From Eikenella halliae (GTDB lineage Bacteria; Pseudomonadota; Gammaproteobacteria; Burkholderiales; Neisseriaceae): a stretch of DNA of 39,451 nt. Below, one piece after another: positions 7,517-13,123 of this stretch. A program made the position numbers and the translations under genes. Positions within the stretch are counted from its first letter, which is position 1, and every line of letters starts with the position of its first letter. The notes beneath the pieces are model-generated. The model searched no databases, had not been told where the DNA came from, and was given only the letters and a program-made list of their open reading frames with translations. The DNA lies in the NCBI RefSeq assembly GCF_001648475.1, contig NZ_LXSQ01000013.1, positions 1 to 39,451 on the forward strand, given 5' to 3'.

Positions 7517-7810
7517 CTATAAGCTATTCTCCGCAATGCTTCGTATTGCACCAAGAGCCTCAGCAACCGTATTATACTGTTGAACTATTGTTGAACCAGA
7601 GCGTACTTCCCCAATCGCCTGTTGTGTCAAATGATTTGGAAGATGTTCCGCTTTATATTGAAAAGAGAGCGGAATAACTTTGGTATCAGCAATTTGCCGC
7701 AAAAACAGCTTGACTGCTTGAGCAGGAGTCAGACCATAACTTTCAATAATCGGAAATGACTGCTCCTTGAGGCTTTCATCCATACGGATGTTAAAATTTA
7801 CACTACGCAT
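7517..7810 (-). CDS. RelB/DinJ family antitoxin
   Basis: A 97-residue antitoxin. The first 50 residues carry the ribbon-helix-helix pattern of RelB/DinJ: 'MRSVNFNIRMDESLKEQ' and 'YGLTPAQAVKLFLRQIADT'. The C-terminal half is the likely toxin-binding tail. The ATG at 7810 was chosen over an upstream alternative because GGAT lies at suitable distance and homologues begin at this point. It should neutralise the 7168 toxin and repress its own promoter with it. Confidence 0.88.
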   Translation of the reverse strand: MRSVNFNIRMDESLKEQSFPIIESYGLTPAQAVKLFLRQIADTKVIPLSFQYKAEHLPNHLTQQAIGEVRSGSTIVQQYNTVAEALGAIRSIAENSL

Positions 7811-7833
7811 TACAAATATCCTCTTAAATTGGC

Positions 7834-7865
7834 TGCAATTGTAAAACAAAAGTTTTGCATTTGCA
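7834..7865 (-). promoter_or_regulatory. Candidate autoregulatory operator of the DinJ/YafQ pair
   Basis: A 14-bp imperfect inverted repeat (12 of 14 positions; arms 7834-7847 and 7852-7865) around AAAA, 24 bases upstream of the antitoxin start. RelB/DinJ antitoxins bind such palindromes. Confidence 0.5.
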
Positions 7866-7881
7866 ATCAATCCTACATCTA

Positions 7882-7913
7882 TTATCGAAGCCGCCGACTA
7901 TGCGTCTGCTTCA
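7882..7913. repeat. 32-bp imperfect direct repeat, left copy
   Basis: Matches 9323-9354 at 29 of 32 positions. Both copies form the 3' end of a minus-strand gene and encode KQT-x-x-RRLR before the stop. Together they bracket the vbhA/fic pair. Confidence 0.75.
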
Positions 7914-8958
7914 TCGACCGGCTGGCCGTCAGGCTGGCTGCCTTGGCTTGCCCCTTACCGATGCTATAGCGCTGCCCTACCCTTACCTGACCGGCCAACT
8001 GCTCGGTATTCTGATGTCGAATCAACCCTTGTTTGGTTTTTTGGAAAATCGACGCATTATCCTTATAGATAACTTCGCCTTCATAAGATTGGTCGGCCGC
8101 GGCCGGTTTGGCCGTGCCCAAAGGATAAATACCGGCCTTCATCCCCTCTGCCGGCATCCGCTCGACATCCTGCCAGGCATCGCCGCTTTTCCGTTGCAGC
8201 ACAACACCGGATGAATTGACCACCGCCCGTACCTGGCTGTAATCGAGCTCTTGGCGAATTGCCCGCTCCACCGCAATCTGCCGAAAAACCGAAGGCAAAT
8301 CTATCTTGGGGTAATACTGATTCAACTCTTCCAAGGAGCCCTGCAAGCTAACGTACGGGTTAGGATTCATATGAGTCAAGTTTTTCAACTGCTCGGGACG
8401 CCGGCTCAAATTCAGTTCGGCCAGGGATTTATCCCGGGCGATATACATCTCCTTCTCACTGACTTTACTGAAATCCAGTTCCACTCCGGAACTGGCCGCC
8501 AACTCTTGGACAAAGGCTCGATTCACCCTGCTGTTACCATCCCAAAAAGCATGCAGATAGTCGACCTCGGCATAAACTTGAGCCAACCGTTGCACCTTCT
8601 CCTCAAATGGTAAATCTTTGGTACTGGCATATTTGGCCAGCCCAATGACCCGTTCCACCTGTTGATAATCGGCTTGTTCCAACGGCGAATAATACGTCTC
8701 ATACGGATACGGAGTGATATTAAAGCGCAACTTTCCGCCCCAATCATCTCTTGCCGGCCGCATCTGATAAAAATTATTCATTTCTGCCCGAATTCTTTCC
8801 GGTAAATCCGGAGCAGGATAAAAAGTCGTATCGTGCAACCTTTTCAAGCCATCAAAGGAAAAATCTTGACTCTGTCTCAACTCCTCGCGGCCATGCAATA
8901 AATTTGTAGACATGGCACGGTCGAATATAGCTTGTTCCTGTACTGTTAATCCCATCAT
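7882..8958 (-). CDS. Fic-domain toxin (AMP transferase family) with KfrB-like C-terminal domain
   Basis: About 358 residues. The Fic core lies at about residues 60-190, with the active-site loop 'HAFWDGNSRVNR' near 136-147. The catalytic His and the final Arg remain, but Pro is Ala and the second Gly of GNG is Ser. The C-terminal region (about 255-345) contains 'EGMKAGIYPL', 'YEGEVIYKD' and 'IFQKTKQGLIRH', a KfrB-like domain shared with the second Fic protein at 26243. Fic proteins usually attach AMP to a target protein; DNA gyrase and topoisomerase IV are known targets of VbhT. The VbhA-like antitoxin gene lies immediately upstream. AGAGG precedes two adjacent ATGs (8958 and 8955) and either may be used. 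Confidence 0.83.
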   Translation of the reverse strand: MMGLTVQEQAIFDRAMSTNLLHGREELRQSQDFSFDGLKRLHDTTFYPAPDLPERIRAEMNNFYQMRPARDDWGGKLRFNITPYPYETYYSPLEQADYQQVERVIGLAKYASTKDLPFEEKVQRLAQVYAEVDYLHAFWDGNSRVNRAFVQELAASSGVELDFSKVSEKEMYIARDKSLAELNLSRRPEQLKNLTHMNPNPYVSLQGSLEELNQYYPKIDLPSVFRQIAVERAIRQELDYSQVRAVVNSSGVVLQRKSGDAWQDVERMPAEGMKAGIYPLGTAKPAAADQSYEGEVIYKDNASIFQKTKQGLIRHQNTEQLAGQVRVGQRYSIGKGQAKAASLTASRSMKQTHSRRLR

Positions 8959-8964
8959 CAACCT

Positions 8965-9276
8965 CTATAGGTCTTGCCATGACAGACCAAGCTCATGTAA
9001 ACGGGCAACCTTCCGCTGAATCCGTTTGGTCTCTTCCGGTATTTGCTCCAAAATAATTGCCCTTGCTTGCTCCTTCGTTAATTCCCCACGGATCTCCTCC
9101 ATTGTGACCACCTTGCCAAAATCATCCGGGGCATGCCCCTCCAATGCACAGCTGGCCACCACCTGAATATAGATTTCTTTCCCAGACCGGATCTCTTCCG
9201 GGCTGTATTTCACCACCTTGGGCCGTTCAAATTCGGCCAACAATTTCTGTTTCTGTTCGTGAGTTAATTCAGCCAT
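8965..9276 (-). CDS. VbhA-like antitoxin of the Fic protein
   Basis: A 103-residue protein just upstream of the Fic gene (6-base gap). Residues 42-47 read SCALEG, fitting the Fic-inhibition motif (S/T)xxxE(G/N), in which the Glu blocks ATP positioning in the toxin active site. A predicted helical segment follows: 'TMEEIRGELTKEQARAI'. The ATG at 9276 was preferred over one at 9291 because GGAAGG stands at a proper distance before it. With the downstream gene it forms a class I (separate antitoxin) Fic module. Confidence 0.8.
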   Translation of the reverse strand: MAELTHEQKQKLLAEFERPKVVKYSPEEIRSGKEIYIQVVASCALEGHAPDDFGKVVTMEEIRGELTKEQARAIILEQIPEETKRIQRKVARLHELGLSWQDL

Positions 9277-9322
9277 CACCCTTCCTTTCATCTTTATGCT
9301 GTTTTATTGTATTCCGCCCTGC

Positions 9323-9354
9323 TTATCGAAGCCGACGACCTTGCGTCTGCTTCA
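9323..9354. repeat. 32-bp imperfect direct repeat, right copy
   Basis: Partner of 7882-7913 (29 of 32 identical). The two copies lie 1,441 bp apart start to start and enclose the whole vbhA-fic module. Confidence 0.75.
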
Positions 9355-9529
9355 ATGCTTTTAACTCTTCACGCAACTTTTGTACTGCTGGAGAATCCAC
9401 AGTGTAATGCAACTCAGCCTCTATTTTCTTGCAGTACTCCTTGTCTTCCATCATCCGGCGGTTTTTCTTACAAGCTTCTTTTATCATCTTAATGGTATCA
9501 TCACGACCAGTAGGTTTAATTGTATTCAT
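9323..9529 (-). CDS. Small basic protein of unknown function
   Basis: A 68-residue charged, helical protein. AGGAA precedes the ATG. I do not recognise it. Its last residues (LKQTQGRRLR) match the end of the Fic protein encoded at 7882, because both 3' ends lie in the direct repeat. It may be the remains of a gene rearranged when the fic module was inserted or duplicated, or a small regulator of the module. It is co-directional with, and 46 bases upstream of, the vbhA-like gene. Confidence 0.55.
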   Translation of the reverse strand: MNTIKPTGRDDTIKMIKEACKKNRRMMEDKEYCKKIEAELHYTVDSPAVQKLREELKALKQTQGRRLR

Positions 9530-9610
9530 AGTCAGTTCCTAATAAGTTAGTTATCTCTTTTTGTTGTTAAAGATGAAACGACCTTTTACCACTTCATCGC
9601 ATGCCACCGA

Positions 9611-9808
9611 CTATCTGTTGCTCATACCCTGCTCCCAATACAATCTTTCTTGCTCCGTTACTGCCTGGCCAAGTTTGATTTTATTCCCAATCAAAATCGC
9701 CCGTACCCCATCGAAAATTTCACTATCCGGATTACCGATGTGGTTCTCTATCGTGGTTTCATAATCACGATAAAACTCGGCAACACTTCTTTTTTCAGTA
9801 TGTCCCAT
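9611..9808 (-). CDS. Small protein of unknown function
   Basis: A 65-residue acidic-basic mixed protein starting MGHTEKRS, with AAGGAAA 5 bases before the ATG. A longer frame starting upstream lacks such a signal. No family is recognised. It may belong to one transcript with the 9323 gene and the fic module. The DNA just past its stop (about 9596-9626) loosely resembles the 32-bp direct repeats, possibly a third, decayed copy. Confidence 0.5.
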   Translation of the reverse strand: MGHTEKRSVAEFYRDYETTIENHIGNPDSEIFDGVRAILIGNKIKLGQAVTEQERLYWEQGMSNR

Positions 9809-9860
9809 GATATTTCCTTTCTTCGTTAAAGACTGCTCCGGCAAGTTTTCCACAAAACCT

Positions 9861-9916
9861 GTTCATAACCCCATGAACAACGGCTGCCAGCCCGGCATAA
9901 ATACTTGAATTTATGC
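9861..9916. other. Two inverted repeats next to the resolvase gene, possible res site or terminator
   Basis: GTTCAT/ATGAAC (9861-9878, 6-base spacer) and GCATAAAT/ATTTATGC (9895-9916, 6-base spacer) are both perfect. They lie just past the resolvase stop. They could be part of a recombination site for the resolvase, or the second could end its transcript. Confidence 0.35.
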
Positions 9917-9933
9917 TAGCGCACCGGCTCTGC

Positions 9934-10596
9934 CTATTTTTCGGGCAGCTTATTGCCGGAAACCCTGTATTCACCAGCCTGTATTTTCCGCCAGATTCGC
10001 TTAACTGTGCCTGGCGAACAACTCAATGCTTTGGCGGTTTCCGCGATTGACAAACCTTTTTGACGCCAAAAGGCTACGGCATCGATACGCTTCTGGTCTA
10101 TTCTGCGCCCACCCACGCTGCGCCCCTCTGCCCGGGCTCGGGCGAATCCGGCAGCCTGCCGCTCGCGGCGCAGTTCGTAATCATCGCTGGCCGATTTCAT
10201 GGCGATCTTCAGCAACAAATTTTGCACCGCTTCCATCACAATACCGGCCATACTGTCGGCCGGATACAGCTCATCCAGATCCACTACACCTGGCATCGCC
10301 AACCTTGCGCCTTTGGCTTTGATGCGGCCGACTAGCTTTTCTGCCTCTTTCACGGGTAGGCGGGTTAAGCGGTCGATATTTTCAATCACCACCACCTCGC
10401 CCTCCTGCAAATCTTCTATCATCTCGGTTAGCTTCGCCCGCTCGGCCGTGCGGCCGCTGGCTTTTTCTGCATACACCTTAGCCACATAATAGCCACGTTG
10501 CTCTGCCCACTCGCGCAATGCCATCTGTCTGGTCAGGTCTTGTTGTACCGTCGAAACCCGGCAATAAATACGGGCAATTTTAGTTTGCTTGTTCAT
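9934..10596 (-). CDS. Serine recombinase (resolvase/invertase family)
   Basis: A 220-residue small serine recombinase. The N-terminal catalytic domain carries 'YCRVSTVQQDL' with the nucleophile Ser15, and 'VIENIDRLTRL' matches the conserved DRLxR region. The C-terminal helix-turn-helix is 'GLSIAETAKALSCSPGTVKRIWR'. On a plasmid of this kind it most likely resolves multimers, or moves an adjacent cassette. The ribosome binding site is weak. Conserved residues of the domain appear complete, so it should be active. Confidence 0.88.
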   Translation of the reverse strand: MNKQTKIARIYCRVSTVQQDLTRQMALREWAEQRGYYVAKVYAEKASGRTAERAKLTEMIEDLQEGEVVVIENIDRLTRLPVKEAEKLVGRIKAKGARLAMPGVVDLDELYPADSMAGIVMEAVQNLLLKIAMKSASDDYELRRERQAAGFARARAEGRSVGGRRIDQKRIDAVAFWRQKGLSIAETAKALSCSPGTVKRIWRKIQAGEYRVSGNKLPEK

Positions 10597-10668
10597 TATT
10601 TCTACAAAATATCTGAGGATGGATTGCTAAACAGGGATGAGGAATCACAAAAGGTATAACTAGAACAC

Positions 10669-10989
10669 TCATGACGCCTTACTGTTTTTTCTTAGATATT
10701 CCAAAGCCTCACCACAGCCTATCAATACTAAAAGCCCTGCTACCAATAAATAGATCGCATTACGCCTAATCCATTCATCTTGCTTTTTCTCGCGATACTC
10801 TTGCTCGATATCCATTCTAACTAATTCTGCTTGCTTCAAAACAGCTGGATCAGAGGAATTCTTTGCCTGCTCCAAAACCGTCATCCTCTCCTGATAGACT
10901 TTCGACTTGGAAGAATCATAACTATATGGAGAACAGGCAGTACAGAACAAACAAAATATAACGAGCAACAATTTATATCTAATTATCAT
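10669..10989 (-). CDS. Small membrane-anchored lipoprotein-like protein, unknown function
   Basis: About 106 residues. A hydrophobic N-terminus ends in a Cys (LFCTAC) that fits a lipobox only loosely. A charged helical middle and a second hydrophobic segment near the C-terminus ('AIYLLVAGLLVLIGCGEAL') follow. It is AT-rich and overlaps the end of the upstream gene by 11 bases, so the two are coupled. The ATG at 10989 was chosen over a non-ATG start at 11010. The family is unknown. Confidence 0.6.
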   Translation of the reverse strand: MIIRYKLLLVIFCLFCTACSPYSYDSSKSKVYQERMTVLEQAKNSSDPAVLKQAELVRMDIEQEYREKKQDEWIRRNAIYLLVAGLLVLIGCGEALEYLRKNSKAS

Positions 10990-11281
10990 CAGTATTTTTC
11001 TTCTGATCAATCTTATATTCTAATGCAATGATAACAGCCATTGTTCTTTTTAATAACCTTAAACCACTTACAAGCATATATCCAAAAGTTAGACTGCATC
11101 CAAAAAGCACTAAAATAAGTGGCCAGATCCATATATTATTATCCAACTTAATGATTCCTATAATAAGTGATATTATCGATATAATCTCCATTATTAATAC
11201 AAGTCTACAATCTTTCTGCAAATCTTCCTTCATTTCATAGGCTTTAGATAATAATTCCTTCAGATTTTCTTTTTCTTCCAT
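10979..11281 (-). CDS. Small two-helix membrane protein, unknown function
   Basis: A 100-residue protein with a charged N-terminal coiled segment and two membrane helices ('LIMEIISIISLIIGII' and 'IWIWPLILVLFGCSL...'). GGAGG precedes the ATG by 4 bases. It is the middle gene of an AT-rich trio transcribed leftward (11294, 10979, 10669). Its function is not recognised; membrane anchoring and placement beside a toxin-like gene make an immunity or exclusion role possible. Confidence 0.62.
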   Translation of the reverse strand: MEEKENLKELLSKAYEMKEDLQKDCRLVLIMEIISIISLIIGIIKLDNNIWIWPLILVLFGCSLTFGYMLVSGLRLLKRTMAVIIALEYKIDQKKNTDDN

Positions 11282-11293
11282 GATACCTCCAGT

Positions 11294-11590
11294 CTATGAT
11301 AAATCCTGATTACCGTTAATGTAATCCACAATAATTTTTGTATTATCTATATCCAATGCCGAAATAAATTCTATCCAAGCGTATACATTATCTCCATCTC
11401 CTTTTAGTAAGCAGTATGCCGCCTTCCTCGCTAACCAATCCTGCATATCAGCATCAACCTTACCTGAGTATATTTTCAATACTTCACTGTCTATCGAGCG
11501 GTTATACTGCAACCGGAGTAGCTTTCTTATATCTACAAACATCGGCGGCGGATTCATCTCTGTAAGCACCTTATTAAGGTCAACAACCAT
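11294..11590 (-). CDS. Small soluble protein of unknown function, possible immunity protein
   Basis: A 98-residue acidic protein with AAGGG before its ATG. No family is recognised. Its start faces the divergent toxin-like gene at 11775 across a 184-base control region, which makes it a candidate antitoxin or immunity protein for that toxin. It is first in an AT-rich three-gene set. Confidence 0.6.
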   Translation of the reverse strand: MVVDLNKVLTEMNPPPMFVDIRKLLRLQYNRSIDSEVLKIYSGKVDADMQDWLARKAAYCLLKGDGDNVYAWIEFISALDIDNTKIIVDYINGNQDLS

Positions 11591-11696
11591 TTAACAACCC
11601 TTCCATTGATTCTTTACAATTTTCATCATTTCTATAGTTTACCTTCATAAAACCACCTTAGCTAAATTAAGTATAGGTTGTTGGCCATCCCTTCCG

Positions 11697-11764
11697 TTTG
11701 GTCAACAATTTGTATTGTACATAGGTAAATTAACCAGGTCAATAATTGATAGGTAAATTGACCA
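11697..11764. promoter_or_regulatory. Operator-like repeats in the divergent control region
   Basis: ATAGGTAAATT(A/G)ACCA occurs twice (11721-11736 and 11749-11764, one mismatch, 28 bases apart). Each copy is itself an imperfect palindrome of GGTnAATTnACC type. A related half (GGTCAACAATTT) lies at 11700. They lie directly before the 11775 gene and probably bind a repressor. Confidence 0.5.
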
Positions 11765-11774
11765 CCAATTTACA

Positions 11775-12323
11775 ATGCCAATAAAAATCAAGCCGTACAC
11801 TGAATTTCAAGCTCATATAAATAAATATATCTACAAGCTTGAAATTCACTCGGCTTTTTCATACGATATTGAGAAACAAAGGATTAACGAGATGAGAAAT
11901 CGAATAATCAAAGAAATTGGGCAGTTCCCGTTACTGAATGGACCCCATAAACAGACGTTTCCTCCTGGCATAATTGTATTGAGACACGGAAAACACACAG
12001 GAGCGAACAAGGGCTTTGGAGCAGAACACATCTTGGCCGAACATAAAGCTGACTTAAAAAAGCACAACCTATCTTGCGATGAACAAGGTGTCATCCAATA
12101 TGTAGAAATGATTTTGCAATTTAGCGCAGGGATTTATTGCGAATTTAGCAATACGCGCGGTTTTCACCGGCCTATGGTTGTACGCTCTAAATTAGGCACG
12201 GTTGTTTTGGAACGGCAGGAAAGAGACGGTCTGACTATCTATTCCGTCGTAACCGCTTTCGGTGGAACAATGGCTCGCGGCACAAAAATAGGCACGATGC
12301 CCAGGCAAAACAAAAGCACCTAA
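11775..12323 (+). CDS. Toxin-like nuclease, probable BECR-fold (PBECR) family, orphan
   Basis: A 182-residue cytosolic protein. The central segment 'HGKHTGANKGFGAEHILAEH' resembles phage- and polymorphic-toxin nucleases of the barnase/EndoU/colicin E5-D/RelE-like group, with several conserved His and a Lys. The end 'YSVVTAFGGTMARGTKIG' fits the last strand region. The expected activity is RNA cleavage. Assignment rests on motif memory and is moderate. No Shine-Dalgarno is visible before the ATG. Operator-like repeats lie upstream, and the stop codon lies inside a hairpin. The only plausible partner nearby is the divergent 11294 gene. Confidence 0.6.
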   Translation: MPIKIKPYTEFQAHINKYIYKLEIHSAFSYDIEKQRINEMRNRIIKEIGQFPLLNGPHKQTFPPGIIVLRHGKHTGANKGFGAEHILAEHKADLKKHNLSCDEQGVIQYVEMILQFSAGIYCEFSNTRGFHRPMVVRSKLGTVVLERQERDGLTIYSVVTAFGGTMARGTKIGTMPRQNKST

Positions 12324-12484
12324 TGTCTAGGTGCTTGAAGTAGTAGCCGCAGCCTCTCCTTAGCTCTCATGGGGTCGGATACCAATCTTGCGATTGAGCT
12401 ACTGAACTGGCTAGCGACAGCCAGACTGCCCACATTAAGACACCCGTTCGCTGGTTAATGTGTCTTAAAAAAGCTCTTGCAGTA
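12305..12484 (-). ncRNA. Probable small structured RNA on the minus strand
   Basis: A -10 box TATAAT (minus strand, 12490-12495) lies upstream of a series of perfect hairpins: 12435-12443 with 12460-12468 (9 bp), 12407-12412 with 12419-12424 (6 bp), 12361-12366 with 12396-12401 (6 bp) enclosing a 5-bp stem with a GCAA tetraloop (12383-12396). It ends in a 9-bp terminator followed by TTTTGTTTTG. Two overlapping mini-ORFs of 22 and 16 codons (12435-12367 and 12370-12320, ATGA overlap) lie in it. It could be a regulatory RNA, a type I toxin message, or an antisense RNA to the 3' end of the toxin-like gene. The -35 region is poor. Confidence 0.4.
12314..12336. terminator. Hairpin overlapping the toxin-like gene stop; terminator on the minus strand
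   Basis: AAGCACCTA pairs perfectly with TAGGTGCTT over a 5-base loop. The T-rich tract (TTTTGTTTTG) follows on the minus strand, so it is a good terminator for leftward transcripts. In the plus direction it embraces the stop codon without a T run. Confidence 0.7.
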
Positions 12485-12529
12485 CGTTCATTATAGCTCA
12501 ATTTTGTGGCAAAAGTGACTTCTTTACAT

Positions 12530-12563
12530 AACAGGCTACCTGAAGATTTTCAGGTAGCCTGTT
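12530..12563. terminator. Inverted DNA-uptake-sequence pair serving as terminator
   Basis: A 15-bp perfect stem with a 4-base loop. Each arm contains AGGCTACCTGAA, which I recall as the Eikenella dialect of the Neisseriaceae DNA uptake sequence. It begins 3 bases past the stop of the peptidase gene, the typical place where paired uptake sequences act as terminators. Confidence 0.85.
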
Positions 12564-12565
12564 TA

Positions 12566-13114
12566 TCAACCGCGCCACTCGCGGTAGCGGCCAATGTCGT
12601 TGTGTACGAAAGTGCTGTATGTCCCGATACCGCCGACCCGAAAACGCCTGGCCAGAGCCAGCACTTCCTCCAACGTCGCCTGTCGGAAATGGAAATCGGC
12701 CGCATCCCCGACCAAGTGGCGTGAATTTTTTGCTGCCCCTTCCAAAGTATTGTTGTGCCGGCGGGTACGATAGCCGCTGTGCAAGACCAACAGCGGATTG
12801 CTGCGGCCAATATCACGCAGATACTGCTGCTGGGCGAACAGCAGGTTAAACAGGCTGATATTCATAGCAATGACGGCATTGCCATCCACTACGTCACGAA
12901 ACAGCCAGCACAACCGCCGATAACCATCTTGTGAATAGCGGCCGTCCTTAAAAAATGTAACATTTTGCCTTTCGCCTGAAGCCGGCCGATATATCGATAA
13001 TTTGCGGTCACGCAGCCAAAAACGATTGTCGTCAGCCAGGGCAATGGTCGGCAAACCAAGCATACCGGCACCCAGCGTACCCACCGCACCCTGTAAAAAT
13101 TTCCTACGATCCAA
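12566..13114 (-). CDS. Tat-exported M15-family (YcbK-like, DUF882) peptidase
   Basis: A 182-residue protein. The twin-arginine signal 'DRRKFLQGAVG' opens the chain and a cleavage region follows near 'IALAD'. The YcbK/peptidase M15 core follows: 'VLHSGYRTRRHN', 'GAAKNSRHLVGDAADFHF' (zinc ligands His133 and Asp140) and 'STFVHNDIG' (His171). It probably trims peptide cross-links of peptidoglycan in the periplasm. The start is TTG, supported by AGGAG 6 bases upstream and by the signal peptide it creates. It is the last gene of the tra operon, suggesting a wall-opening role in transfer. Confidence 0.85.
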   Translation of the reverse strand: MDRRKFLQGAVGTLGAGMLGLPTIALADDNRFWLRDRKLSIYRPASGERQNVTFFKDGRYSQDGYRRLCWLFRDVVDGNAVIAMNISLFNLLFAQQQYLRDIGRSNPLLVLHSGYRTRRHNNTLEGAAKNSRHLVGDAADFHFRQATLEEVLALARRFRVGGIGTYSTFVHNDIGRYREWRG

Positions 13115-13123
13115 GCTATTCTC

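Noticed and set aside
12340..12430. A tRNA gene on the minus strand (D-arm-like TAGCTCAATC)
   Set aside because: No T-loop or acceptor stem pairs with it; the stems found fit a different fold.
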